Source: Blumeriella jaapii (Eukaryota; Ascomycota; Leotiomycetes; Helotiales; Drepanopezizaceae). From it: a stretch of DNA of 64,000 nt. Shown here piece by piece: positions 47,901 to 59,319 of this stretch. The stretch spans positions 1,116,001-1,180,000 of the forward strand of contig VWND01000075.1 of assembly GCA_009599575.1 (NCBI GenBank), written 5' to 3'. Within the stretch, counting starts at the first letter, position 1. Each line of letters opens with the position of its first letter. The notes beneath the pieces are model-generated. The model was given only the letters and a program-made list of their open reading frames with translations. It ran no database searches and had not been told where the DNA came from. Position numbers and translations under genes: made by a program.

Positions 47901-49763
47901 ATGCTGTTGCCGCGAGTCCCGTCGTCAAGACGACGATGATCCCTGGTCTGGCAATTTCGACGCCTCCTGATAGCCCTAGGACGAAGGAAACCAAAGAGAA
48001 AGCTTACCGGAGATCACGATTATCCAGGAAATCTAGCGAACCAGATATCGACCAAGGATGGGAGCAAGTACAAGCATACTGGAGCACTCTTTCAGCTGAC
48101 AAGAAACGTCAATTGGAGGAGGAAGCCCGCGAGGAAGCCGAAGGCTCCGATACCGAGACCGAAGCCAAACCAGGACCAGCTCCGACCCCCAAGAAAAGAG
48201 AGGTAGTTGTTCAAGCTACGCCAGAGGCACTTGGAAATCCGCGACGGAACAGCAACGACAGGACTTACATGATTGCACCTGGAACAAAAGCGAACCACCC
48301 CGAGCAGCCCCAACTCAGATCTTCCATGCGCACAGAGCGTCCAAAAACCGCCAACGATGCTCACATTCGCAAGTCGATGCGCGAACCCGGGTCAATGCGA
48401 AGCTCGCTCCGTGCGGAACCGCCCAAGGGAGCTTCACAGAAGAAGACTCGACCGGTGTCATTATCTGCAGCCGAAGGTCTACCCAGGGACCATGCGAGAA
48501 GCCTGTCCGCTGCAAGCGCAGCAGCTGCTTCTGGCTGCGGCGCGAGACGTGGCACCGAAGCCAGTTCTTCGCCGGAAAGGTTCTGCGGACAGCGACAGTA
48601 GCTTCAAGCGACCCAATAGGAGGAGCAGCAACATCCCAAGCTTCAGAAGCTCCATGCGAGGTGGGCCTGTCGATCCGGCGCCTGGGGGAAGAGCGCAATC
48701 GCCGGTACATTCAAGTCGATTCAGTATGCGTTCTCTATCTCCCACAGGTTCAGCCTTCCGGCGCCCGTTCAATTCCGCTCCCACAGCCAGCAAATCGGAT
48801 ACCCACATGCGCAGCTCGTTGCGCAGCAGCTCCCACGACACCACGCCCACCATGAGGAGTAAGGCACCCGGCAAGAAAGGTGGATTTCGATCAGCACCAG
48901 CCAAAAATCAGCCAAAGCCAGCTCGTAGACTCGCAAGCCGATTCGCCGACTCGAGCGACGAGGATGAAGACGACCGTCCCGTATTCCGAAGCCGCTTCCA
49001 CGACTCGGACGATTCCGATGACGACGTGCTGCCAGCCCCTGTCCCCCTCGTAGGCCGTACCATGCGCCACAGTGCTCCTGTGCGCGGCATCCCCAAACGC
49101 TCTGGTGTCGAAGACGGTGATTCCAGCGACTTGCCCGACAGCGACGATGAGACGATCAAAGCCGCATCCAAGAAGCAAAACGGTAACGGTATCGCGGCCC
49201 TTGCCCCGGTGACCAGATCCGGATCCGGCATCATTCCCATCCCCCCCATCCCGGACTCCACCCCTACACGGCCGGCTCACTCGAGGAAGGGAAGCTTCAT
49301 GTCCATTTTGCGCCGCAAGAAGCCGGAGGCCGTGTCTCACGTGAAGAAGACCCACGCGGAGAGCCCAGCACCACGCGACACTCTTCTCGAACGCAGCAAA
49401 TCGGATCTACAGCTCCTCCCCAGCACGGAGCAGGGCACCGGAGAGGAACGCGTCTCGTCCCCGAGACTGCAGAAGCGCAATCCACTCAGTCGAGAGAACA
49501 GTGCAGCATGGCCTTTGCCCGCGGCCCCGGAGGTGAAATTCGCCGATCACGGACGCCCTTTCACTTCCGATGGCGCGAACGGCGCTCTCGGGGGTAGAGG
49601 AATCGAGGCCGACCACGGCTTGAGCGAGCGGCCTGACCTCGGGGGGCGGAGGTTCACAGCAACGGGGCTGAGCGGCGTGGATCTCAATCCCGTTGTTTTC
49701 GAGGGGGCCAGGAAGAAGAAGAAGTTTGGGGCGCTGAGGCGGATGTTCGGGTTGGATGAGTAG
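44977..49763 (+). CDS. Long Ser/Pro-rich protein, apparent one-base frameshift
   Basis: A 15-codon exon (44977-45021, MFGNKNRRRRGSSNP) joins after a 166-nt intron to an exon from 45188. The frame runs to TAG at 48601, but from about 48530 protein-like sequence continues in another frame (VLRRKGSADSDSSFKRPN) to TGA at 49763, ending FGALRRMFGLDE. Skipping one G at 48533 or 48534 would connect them into about 1,539 aa. Seen: an Ala-rich start (AFLKTQASNASLSSAAAAAA) followed by TTPTSVADVQTKRTLRR, then long disordered Ser/Pro/Ala stretches, PKPAPAP-like repeats near 46150-46250, and basic C-terminal motifs. The layout recalls fungal cortical or eisosome-associated scaffold proteins, but I cannot confirm that. 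The frameshift could be a real mutation, a sequencing error or an unrecognised intron. Confidence 0.7.
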
Positions 49764-51150
49764 AGTGGTCTGTCCGCCTTGTCTTTTTTCCTTTCTTCTT
49801 GTTCTTCCTTTCGCACGTCGTCACGCCGCGGGCACAGCTCCGGGCGGCCATTTTCCTTGCGTCTAGCGATCCTTTCTGGAGGGGGAGGGCTCCTTTTGTC
49901 TGTCTGAATCTTCTTCCAGGAAGAGAAAAGCTTTGGGGAATGAGGAGAGGGGAGGGGAGGGGGAGGGGGAAGGGACACATCTGGTCTACAGGACACAACT
50001 ACCTACTTTTTTCTTCTCGTCTTCGGCTTTGTTTTTTCTTCTTCGGCTCTCACTTCGTGGTTGAGAATTTGTTTAATGTGATGTGATTTGGCTTGGCTGG
50101 GTTTTGTCTATATGTTTTCTAATCTGGATTTGGAGGGGGTTTGGGGGGTGAGGTTGGGTGAGGTTGGGTGCCGAAGGGGGAAGGGAGAGGGCAAGGGGCA
50201 TTCGCTTCGAGAGCATCTTCTTGGCATTGGCGTCGATCTCTCGGGGGGTGTGTGCTTTGAGGGTGGGGGAGGCAGTGTGAAGGAGAAGTGTGGGAGGGGG
50301 AGAGGTGGGGAGGCAGTGTGAAGGAGAAGTGTGGGAGGGGGAGAGGTGAGAAGAGAAGGGGGAGGGAGGGAAAAGGGCAAAGAGCAGAGGACAAAAGGAT
50401 GGGATGAAAGGGGAGAGGAGAGGAGAGGAGACGAAACGACGTGAGAGAGGAGGTAATTTGTAATTTGTAATTCAATCGGATAGACACTGCAAACAACAAC
50501 CATCAATCAGTCAATCAAGCTCGCTAGCACGATGGCGACGGGGTGGGGGGGGTGGGGGGGGGAGGTTGGCTTGAGAATAACGTTGGCTTGAGAATAACGT
50601 TGGCTTGAGAAACATGTCGATTTGTCTAGACTCAGAGGTCGCCAAAGGAGGCGGAAAGAAAAAGCCGTGTTCTATTTATCTACCTATCTATCCACTTATC
50701 CATCCATCCATCCATCCATCCATCCATCATCCATCTATCCATTCATCCATCCATCCATCCATCCACTTTGCTTTGCTATCGAGACCCTTTCTTTCTTTCT
50801 TTTTCTCTTTTGCCTACCTACCTAGGTACCTTGCCTACTTACCTAGAGGTACCTTACCTATAGGCCTACCTTACCTACCTTACCTACCTACCTACCTACC
50901 TACCTACCTTAGCAGAGCAAGCCGGGTTTTTGGAACGGTGGGGCGGGCCGTGTAGCAGATCTACACGGTTCTACACGGTTAACCACTATCCTTGATCACA
51001 GTTCGGTTTATAATTTTTAAATCGTATAAGGACCGTGTAGACCGTGTAGAAGGAGTTTAGCGAGGGCTGCGCTCTGGGGTTAATCCGGGCGGAGTTACTG
51101 ATGTGGCTGTGCGCGCCAAGCTATTACATTCAAATGCAGGCAAGTCTGAA
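49764..51150. other. Spacer with purine tracts and tetranucleotide repeats
   Basis: No gene is supported. GGGGA-rich purine tracts lie at 49940-49975 and 50130-50440, including an exact tandem duplication of about 56 bp (GGGGAGGCAGTGTGAAGGAG is its first part) at about 50263-50375. A triplicated AATAACGTTGGCTTGAG lies at 50572-50608. CCAT repeats lie at 50700-50765 and CTAC/TACC repeats at 50813-50910. A short CTACACGGTT duplication is at 50960-50982. Confidence 0.6.
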
Positions 51151-51169
51151 CTGAATTGGTGAGAGAGCT

Positions 51170-51470
51170 ATTTACTACTATTTCCATCTCCACCTCCATC
51201 TCCACCTCCACTTCCACCTTTACCTCCACTTCCACCTCCAGACTGCCACTTTTTTTTCCACCTCCAAACTGCCATCTCTTTTACTTTCAAACTGCCATCT
51301 TCTTTTTCATTTCCAAACTGCTACCTCCTTTACTTCCAAACTGCCACTTTCTTTTCCACTTCCAAATTGCCATCTTCAAACTGCTATTTCCAAACTGCTA
51401 TTTCAACTTTCACTTCCAAACTGCTATTTTAATTTCTACTTCCAAACTGCCACCTTTTTTTTCACTTTTA
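51170..51470. repeat. Imperfect ~25-bp tandem repeat, TTCCAAACTGCCA core
   Basis: A pyrimidine-rich block starts with CCACCTCCA units. It then repeats a CCAAACTGCYA core about ten times (near 51240, 51266, 51288, 51314, 51337, 51363, 51377, 51391, 51416 and 51442), spaced mostly 23-26 bp with two 14-bp steps. It lies at the boundary where GC-rich genic DNA gives way to the AT-rich retrotransposon block. Confidence 0.75.
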
Positions 51471-51489
51471 TTTCTGTCAGCCACAATAC

Positions 51490-52375
51490 GTCCTTCCATT
51501 TATACTTATATATGCAGTTTTGCTTTTTTCAGATCATCTTTTCCAAATCATTCAGAATTGATCTTTTATACCTTAATATAGTCGCGGTACCTATTTATAA
51601 ATGCAAAAGTAACAAAAGTTAGTATATTAATCAGAATGAATAATACGTATTTTACGACTTATTTGGCTTATAAAAATACAATTATGGTTCAAATCACTTA
51701 AATAAGTAAGCTTTTAATTTTAATTATATAAATCTTGCGTATTTCAACGCTAAAAAAGCTAATAAAATCGTAGGAATTCCTTAAGGTTAGCTAAGAAAAG
51801 TCGAGCAGGATATTTCGCTCAGCTAACACCGTAACGGAGCGAATTCGTAAAAAGATTGATTTGATATTAAGGAATTGATAAACAAACAGACTTTTTATAC
51901 GTGCAAATTAATTGGTTTTTATGATCGAATTCGTATATTCGATAAAATCATTAGCTGCGAATACGATACGACGTTGCGAAGCCTTAAAAAATGCTTTAAA
52001 TTAGCGGATATAACAGGTGGAGCAGGTGGAAAGGTAGTAAGCAATAAGAAAACAAAAAAAACACAGCCTTACGGAAATGCGAGCTTCCGAAGTATTAATC
52101 TAATTAATAAATTATAATTAAAAGCCAATAAGAAAGCAAAAAAAAATAATATAAAAAGAATTCGAACAAAGAAATAATTAATATTTCGAGCAATTTTCGA
52201 GAAAATTAAATAGAAAAAAAAAAAAGTTATAAAAAAAAGATTAAAAAAAAGGATATGCGAGTTTAAAAGAATTCTGTCGAAGAAAAACGTATTTATTAAT
52301 GAAGCCGATTTTTTTGATTTATTGCAAACTAACTTTTTCGTAATGCAAAACGTTAGAGCTGTTGTAATATTTATT
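51490..52375. other. AT-rich degenerate sequence, left half of an interrupted relic
   Basis: The base composition drops abruptly to strongly AT-rich. No intact gene is seen. An 80-codon frame at 51875-52117 and a Lys-rich frame from 52214 are the longest. The Lys-rich frame runs open to 52375, the exact insertion point of element 1, and resumes in phase at 59738. This is presumably an older, RIP-damaged transposable element or gene relic; I do not recognise it. Confidence 0.45.
52371..52375. repeat. Target-site duplication TTATT, left copy
   Basis: TTATT directly precedes the left LTR and is repeated exactly at 59733-59737 after the right LTR. A 5-bp duplication is the usual footprint of Ty3/Gypsy integrase. 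Confidence 0.85.
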
Positions 52376-52788
52376 TATAAGGATTGAAAGGCAGGGAAAC
52401 ACTAGTTCAAACAATAAAGCTCAGATAAGGTTGGGTTGATAGTCAGACTGATTTCTACCTTTTATATTTCTAGTAGAAGGCGTGTATAAGTACAAAAGGA
52501 GGGGTGGAGCCTTCGAAAAAAGTATTTCCCAGGAAACTAAGCGAATCCTATTTAATATGCTTTTCCAGCCCCTATCCCGACCTTTTTTCATCTTTTTTAA
52601 TATAATTTTAATAACTGGTTTTTTAGCAATTATTTCTATAAAATATTTTATTTAAATGTTATTTTTAGCCTTTACAGTATTATCCGGCCTTTACGGCCTA
52701 TCCGCAAAAAATGCTATTCGAAAATTGATAAAAAACAGAAGGTTTTGGCGGATTATTTAACTTATATACGTAATATTGGTTTTTGATA
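52376..52788 (-). repeat. LTR of element 1 (3' LTR in element orientation)
   Basis: 413 bp, the same length as the copy at 59320-59732 and alignable to it without gaps over the parts I compared. On the plus strand it begins TATAAGGATTG, where the partner has TGTAAAAATTA. Its outer (left) half is well preserved, for example GGCAGGGAAACACTAGTTC. Its inner (right) half has lost G and C, ending TTTTTGATA where the partner has TTCCTGACA. Confidence 0.9.
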
Positions 52789-53045
52789 TTACTTTTTTTT
52801 CTAGGCCTTTGGTTCCTAAAAGCGACTGATTTTTTTGTACGTATGCTTTCGTATATAGCGTGCGTTACGCTTTCGAAATAACGTGCGGTCTTTTTCGCTT
52901 TTGGTCGTGAATTATAACTGTTTTTTCCGCTTTCGGTCGTAAATTATAGCTGTTCTGCTGTTTTGTTTTTTTTATTTTCGGTAGCGCTTCGCATTTTTTC
53001 GTTGAAAAAGCTTTTTTCTTTAAAATGGCCGCTATTTTTCTGCTC

Positions 53046-53084
<39 letters not shown>

Positions 53085-53327
53085 TAGCTTTTTTTTATTT
53101 TAATTAATTTTTTTTTCGCCGCGTTCGCCGCGAATTCTCAAAATGCTTTTAACTTTTATTTGCTTTCGGTGCGCCCGCCTGATTTTACGCGAAAGCATCA
53201 TAAAAAACTTTTTGCCTTTTTGCGTTTTCGAGCTTTCTAGCGTAAAATGCAACCGCTGCAAAGCTTCGCATATTTAATGCTTTTTTATAAATCTCCTAGA
53301 CTTTTATTCGAATTCGCTTTTAATTAA

Positions 53328-53726
53328 CTACAAATTCCTGCCGCACGCGCCACCGAAGCGCAAATTCTTTTCGCGGGCCTTAACGATTTTATAAATCGTT
53401 TCGATGCTGCTACAGCCGCTGCCGCTCCTTTTTCTTCTGCTGCCGAAGCCAAAGCTTTTGCTAAAACTTTTATCGATCTTATTATCCACGACGCCTATAT
53501 AAATCGTTTAAAAAAAAATAACGCTTCGGCTTTTATAATAATCGAAAATCGTACGAATCGCGCCGCGGCTCGGGCTGCCGCCGCTGCTACTGCGCCCGTT
53601 CTTGCCGGTTTGGCGGCTGCTGCTGTTTTGAAAGCTTTGGCTGCGCCGGCCCCTTTTTTTAACGACGCTAATATAAAACGTATTTTCCGACGTTTCGAAA
53701 ACGTCGCTCGGATTTATTCTGATTAA
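53328..53726 (+). other. Ala-rich open frame antisense to pol in element 1
   Basis: A 132-codon stop-free stretch on the plus strand, closed by TAA at 53724. It encodes sequence such as LNDFINRFDAATAAAAP, then FAKTFIDLIIHDAYINRLKK, then an Ala-rich run and FFNDANIKRIFRRFENVARI. It lies between the integrase end and the 3' LTR and reads opposite to the gag-pol genes. It has no ATG start. In DNA this RIP-damaged, 132 codons without a stop and with alternating amphipathic segments suggest former coding sequence. I do not recognise the product. Confidence 0.4.
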
Positions 53727-54388
53727 TTAAATTAAATTCTGAATTCTTACGAAAATATCGTAGCTGTAATTCAGCATTCGACTACGGCTATCGTAAAAGC
53801 TTTAACTGGGATAAATCGAATACTTTGCGAATTCGTCTGGTATTAATTTTTTTTAGCTTGCCGCTGCTTTTGAATTTAAAAAAAATAACGATAACGATAA
53901 AAAAAAAAATAACGATAAAAATAAATTGGCTTAGCGGCGGTTTTGGGGTTTTTTAAATATTTTTGTTTTTTTTTTTTTGCTTTTACGGCGCGTATTCGTT
54001 ACTGCTCCGTTGCTATTATTTGTCGTATCTTTCAAGTATTTTTTTACAACTTTTTTTGCGTTCGTAAAATAATTTTCTGGCTTCTACGAGTTTTCGTTTA
54101 ATAAATAACTCTTTTATCGCATCAAATAATATCGGTTCTTTTTTGTATTTTTGTAAGCTTGTATTAATTTAATTTTGTATTTTTCGGATTCTTGGAATTT
54201 TATTATATTATTCTTCGGCTCGGTATCGTTCCGACTCTATCAAAATTCTAATAGAAAAACGTGAAAAGTATCGTAAATACGATATTAAAAAAAAGCTCGA
54301 ATTAATAAGCTTGGCCGTGCTCGTATATAATTCGCTTAATCTTAAAAAGCTTTAAATATTTATCTGAAAGCTTTCGAAAAAGTCGCAG

Positions 54389-54622
54389 CTATCGAAGGTT
54401 TTTAATCGACAATAATACTTTATCGCTTATTTGAAATCTAATCTTTTTGTATTTAGCGTCGTAAAACCTTTTGTAATTCGCGTTGGCTTTTTTTAGCTTT
54501 TTACTAAATATTTCTCTTTTTTTTTGCAATATTCTAACTCGTTTTTCTGCTAACGATACCCCCCTTTTTACGACGTCGCTTTCGACGTTGCTGCCAAGTT
54601 CTGAATAAAAGCCGTACAACAT
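54389..54622 (-). pseudogene. Integrase C-terminal fragment (element 1)
   Basis: A 77-codon frame ending YKKIRFQISDKVLLSIKNLR. It matches the fungal Gypsy integrase tail pattern YYDkkH-x-x-x-x-F-x-V-GDkVLLs-x-x-nl, in which this strand-transfer protein contacts DNA. Changes such as Gly-to-Ser in the GDKV position fit G-to-A mutation. It lies downstream (in minus orientation) of the integrase zinc-binding and catalytic region. Confidence 0.75.
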
Positions 54623-55029
54623 GCGAAAAAAAATAAAATCCGTAAAAACGTATATCGAATTATTATACGTAAACTCGGCTAAAGCAAGCTTCGTAGCCCA
54701 ATCGTTTTGTCGATAATCGCAATACGTGCGAAAATAAAATTTTAAAACTTGATTTTAACGTTCCGTTTGGCCATTTGTCTAAAAATAAAAAGCGATGCTT
54801 AATCGACGTCGTATTTATAAATAAAATATTATTAAAAACCAGAATTTATTAATGAAAACTAACCCTTTGTTTATAATAATTCTTTTAAAATAGCCAAAAT
54901 TTTTATAAACGTATTATATAAATATTTTAATCAAATCTGGGACTGAAATCGTTTTTTATATCGGTATATATTTCGATAACTTTATATATCGGTTTATTAT
55001 AACGAATATCGAATCGTAAATACGACTTC

Positions 55030-55225
55030 GTTTTTTACTAAAAAATAAATTCGTAATAAAATCCATAGTTATTTTTTCCCAAGATTTCGTAAGAATCGAA
55101 AAAAAAGCTAACTCGCCATAAGGTCGATGCTTTTTAGGCTTGTTTTTCTGACACTCTCCATACGTATTAACGTAACGCTTTACGTCGCCTCGTAAACCAG
55201 GCCAGAAATATTTTTTTTCGACAAT
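55030..55225 (-). pseudogene. Integrase zinc-binding region (element 1)
   Basis: Minus-strand translation gives FWPGLRGDVKRYVNTYGECQ followed by KNKPKKHRPYGELAFF and then SWEKITMDFI. This is the standard Gypsy integrase H2C2 region, YF-x-P-x-M-x-x-x-V-x-x-Y-V-x-x-C-x-x-CQ-x-x-K, followed by the W-x-x-x-x-x-DF-I start of the catalytic core. The first Cys of the C-x2-C pair is replaced by Tyr, as a G-to-A change would produce. The frame is broken elsewhere by stops. Confidence 0.75.
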
Positions 55226-55779
55226 TCTAGCGTTCGCCGAAAGTTTTAATAGCCGACGGTCGGATCGTTATAATTAATTTTTAATATTTCGCTTTTAATA
55301 ACGCTTTTATTCGAAATATACGCACGTTTTTTGTAACGTAATAATTTATTTTAGCTTATACGCCAATGTTTTTCGGATCCGGCTCGACTGCTTTGCAAGG
55401 CCGATTCGTACGTTTTTTGTAATACAAAAAAATCAGATTTTTGCAATTCAAAAATAGTTTTATAAATCGGTTTTGTTAGTTCGTTATTAGCCGTTTCGAA
55501 TTATAATAATACAACGGCTACGCTTCGTAGTATATATTATTTGCAACCAATAATATTAGCAAAAAACAGTCCGGCGAAAAAGCTTTTTATTTGGCTTCTT
55601 CCCGCTTGCTTTTTATCTTTTGATCCCGTTAATAAAAGCTCCGAATACTTATCGGCGCGAAATAATTTATACTCCGATTTTAAGCGTGTTTTTACAGCGG
55701 AAAACACTTTAGAATTTTTTAAATAAGCTAATTTTAGCTTACGATGCAGCGTAAGCAGCTGCTCGTTATTTTTTTTTAA

Positions 55780-56330
55780 ATTTTTTTTTAAATTTGGCCG
55801 GCGGAAAAAACTATTCGCCGGATTAAAAACTTTTGTTTTATATTCGATTGCAAAATCGTATTCAGCTAGCTCGTCGGCCTATTTCGCTTAGCGTTCGTTT
55901 AAACGTTTTTTCGTAAGAAAATATTTCAAATTGTAATAATTTGTACGTATAATAATAACGTCGAAAGCGCTACGTAAATATTGGTTCTATTATTTAAAAG
56001 CGTAAATTATAGCTATTAGCTTAGCGTCGTGAACCTCGTATTTTTGTTTTATAAAAAAAAGCTTTTTCGAATAATATGCGATAAAATGCCAACGTGCCCT
56101 TATATTTTCCTCGAACAATTAAAATAATATTTCGCTTATAATAAATTTCGAAGCGTTTGTTTCGATTTGAATTTTTAATCGAAGATCGAAATGGCGTAAA
56201 ATCGATGCTTGGCAAAACTTTTTTTTTAAAAATAAAAAAGCGAGCTTCGCTTCGAATAAAAAACGAAAAAGGCCCGATATTTTTTTTCGTTATATTTTTT
56301 TCAAAAGATTTATAATAAATCGGCAAAGCT
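55780..56330 (-). pseudogene. RNase H region (element 1)
   Basis: The frame 56326-56021 contains LAFYRILFEKAFFYKTKIRG, corresponding to the family's P-x-AFYSRKLs-x-AE-x-NY block. Beyond its stop the same strand continues with YYNLKYFLTKKRLNER and AKWADELAEYDFAIEYK. These match the [22 protein letters not shown]-type RNase H end. The Asp-His pair reads Asn-Tyr, consistent with RIP. RNase H would have removed the RNA template strand during reverse transcription. Confidence 0.75.
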
Positions 56331-56412
56331 TAGCGTAGTTTTTAATAAAACGTTTGTAAAAATTAATAAAACCTAAAAACATTTGAATATTTCGCCATAT
56401 AATAAAAAAAGG

Positions 56413-57054
56413 TTATTTCCGAATATTATTTATTTTTTCTGGATCCATTTTAATTTCCGTAGAAATAACGACGAAGCCTAAAAACTTAATCGTATTCGTA
56501 TCGAAGGCATATTTTTTCAGATTTCCGTAAAATTTATTAATACGAAATCTTTCGAAAACTTTTTTTACCGCGTTTATATAATCGTCGGAGTTTTCGAAAA
56601 ATATTAAAATATCGTCGAAGTAAATTATACATGTAATATTTATTAAACCAACTAAAGCTTGATTAATATACGCTTGGAAAATTGCTAATGCGTTCGAAAG
56701 GCCGAAAAATAATACGCAGTATTCGAAATGTCCGTAACGAATGCGAAACGCAGTTTTCCATTTATTTCTTTCTTTTATTCGAAAGCGGTAATACGTCCAA
56801 ATAAAATCTAGCTTAATAAATATTTTAGCTTTTTTCAAACGATCCAAAGTTTCGCTGATAAAAAATAAAAAAGTTCGATTCTTAACCGTAACTGCGTTTA
56901 AACTTTTATAATCGACGCATAATCGTAAATTTCCGTTTTTTTTCGGTATAAATATTACCGGTGCGCCGGCAAGGCTAATAAATCTTTTTATCCAACTTTT
57001 TTCTAAATTAAAATCGAAATATTCGCGTAATTCGGTAAGTTCAGATTTTAACAA
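56413..57054 (-). pseudogene. Reverse transcriptase domain (element 1)
   Basis: A 213-codon open frame covering most RT motifs. Seen: SLAGAPVIFIPKKNGNLRLC then VDYKSLNAVTVKNR, KAKIFIKLDFIWTYYRFRIK, RYGHFEYCVLFFGLSNALAI, and the catalytic box IIYFDDILIFF with both aspartates kept. Later blocks end LGFVVISTEIKMDPEKI. The LDLRGAYNLIRI-type block has lost several residues. This is clearly a Ty3/Gypsy RT. It reads as a surviving open fragment of pol, without protease or RNase H in frame. Confidence 0.9.
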
Positions 57055-57729
57055 AAAGTAAACTGGTTTCCAAAAAGAGTTTTTTTTCTCCGCGAGGTTT
57101 ATTTAATGCTTTATAAAATAGTAAAGAGCTAGAATAACCGCGGCGGTATCGTCGAATACGTCGGCGTAATCGTCGTATTTAAAAAATAATTAATATTGTT
57201 TTTCAATAGCTTTTTTTAAAACGATACAAAACGCTTGCTTTCTTTTGGATTCCTTTTTAAAACGTTTGATTATAACGAAATTAAGCTGTAAGCGTTCGAC
57301 TGAATATCGCCACGATTTAGCTCGAAAGCTTATAACGGGGTCGATATTTCGCAATTAAAAAAAACCTAAAATAAATAAAATCTTTAGGATATTTATATCG
57401 CAAGCTACGAAATCGTTTTGTATTTTTTTAATTATTCCATAATTATTAATAACGCGAATAAATTGCGTATACGTGCCGTAAATAATTACTTTTTTTCTTT
57501 TAATCGTAAATAAGTTAATACGTTTTTAAATTGGTTTTTATTTATATTTAACTAATAACTTTTGGATTACGCAGTTTTTTTTCGCGTCGCAATCGATAAA
57601 AGCTCGTTTCGTACGAGTTTCGCTTTTGACTTTTTTAATTTCGATTGAAATTATTATTTTCTGCTTTTTTTTTTCGTTCGATTTTATTAGCAGCGACGAA
57701 ATTAAAATCGAACGAAAGCTTTTTTCGAA

Positions 57730-57845
57730 TTTTTAGATTTGTTAGCTTCGGAGCAGTTTGAAGCTATATATTTTTTTTTGTTGCATTTATAATATTCGAT
57801 TTTTAAGCAATTAACTATACGATGCTTTTTTTTTTGGCAGCGACT
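57730..57845 (-). pseudogene. Degenerate nucleocapsid zinc knuckles (element 1)
   Basis: Minus-strand translation gives YSRCQKKKHRIVNC and, seven residues on, YYKCNKKKYIASNC. Both fit C-x2-C-x4-H-x4-C with the first Cys of each replaced by Tyr and, in the second, His replaced by Tyr. TGT-to-TAT and CAT-to-TAT are the changes RIP makes. The position upstream of pol in element orientation fits the end of gag. A Lys-rich frame at 58229-57990 is probably the preceding part of gag. Confidence 0.7.
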
Positions 57846-59319
57846 ATATTTCGAAAAATAAAAAAAATCGTTAAAAGTTCTAAAATTCCAAAAGATTTTA
57901 TTAAAATTATCGTTTTTTCGTTTTCGTTTTTCTTTTTGTAACGTATATTCGAATCGAAAACGGTATGTATCTGTTTTAACCTTTAAGTTTTAATCGTAAA
58001 TATAAGTTTTTTTTTTTCTTTTTTTTTTACGCTCGTCTCGTCGTTTATTATTTTTCGTTTCGTCGCTAATAATTTTATTAGCATTTTCGATACGACGAGC
58101 GATTAATATTAATTTTTCGTACGAGCTTATAGCTGTAATATTGCTTCGTTTAATAATTTTTTTTCGAAAAATAAATCGGAGTTTTGCGAAAAGTATTTTT
58201 TTTTTAGTCGCATCGTTTGTTATTTGCAACTGCTATTCGAAATTATTTAAATAAGCAACGAAATCGTTAACTGATTTATACTTTTTTTGCTTCGCTTTAT
58301 CGTATAAATTCGAAGCCGCGATTTTTCGATTTTCCGCATTTATTAAAAAGTCCAATATTTATTTTTTAAAATCGTTTTATATAATTCGAATATTCGTAAA
58401 ACGTCGTTCGTATCCGGTTTATTTTTTTTTTATCTTATCGTCGAAAGCTAAAATACAAGCGTCAATTTTCTTTTGATCGGTACAAAATATTACTTTTTTA
58501 TTTTGGCGAAAGCTTCGCTTTACACGCCGAATAAAAAATTAAGCTTTTTTAATATTTTTTCTTCGATATATTAGAAAGTTTTTTATTTTTAATATTTTTC
58601 GACTCGAATTCGCTGTGTTTTTTATAAAAAATATAATATGCTTAAAAAAATGCTAAGTCGTTTCTAATAAGTATTATTATCGTAATATTCCGAGGATATT
58701 TTATAATAATCGCTAGCTTAGATTATTTTTTATTTTTTTTTAGCTAGGACGGTATTAAAAAATATAAAAATTTTTTTTTCGATATTTTCGAAAGCGTTTA
58801 GTTTTCGTTGAAATTATTTAATTTTTTTTCGGAATTCGTTTCGGCGTCTTTTGGTTTTTTCGAATCTTTTGATTATTTCGTAAATCTTTTTCTCAGTTTT
58901 TTTTTGTTTTATTTTAACTCGTATTTTTTTTACTTTTTTACGTTTATCGTTTTCTTTTTATTCGGCGCGGGTTCGTTCGTTAGCCAAATAAATTAAGATT
59001 TCGATAAAAAATTCTTTCGAATCGCTTTGAACGTGGCCTTTTTTAATAATTTCTTCGATAAAAGAAATTGGAAAGTCGTCGCGCCCTAATAATAGAGTAT
59101 TTTCGACCTTTAATAAAACTGGTAACGTCAAAGGAAACGATAATACGAAGTTTTTCTGAGCAGCCGAAAATGCTGGATCTTTTTAAATAGCTGGAAATAT
59201 TTGTTTTCTGCGAATGCGAAAAGCTATAATATCGATAATAACGATATAAATATAATAATATAATAGAAGATTGTTTTAATAATATCGAACTGCCGTTCCG
59301 GTAAATAAAAAGATTAAAA

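Noticed and set aside
51875..52117. 80-codon frame in the AT-rich relic
   Set aside because: Not recognisable as a protein family and embedded in mutated DNA; described only as part of the relic.
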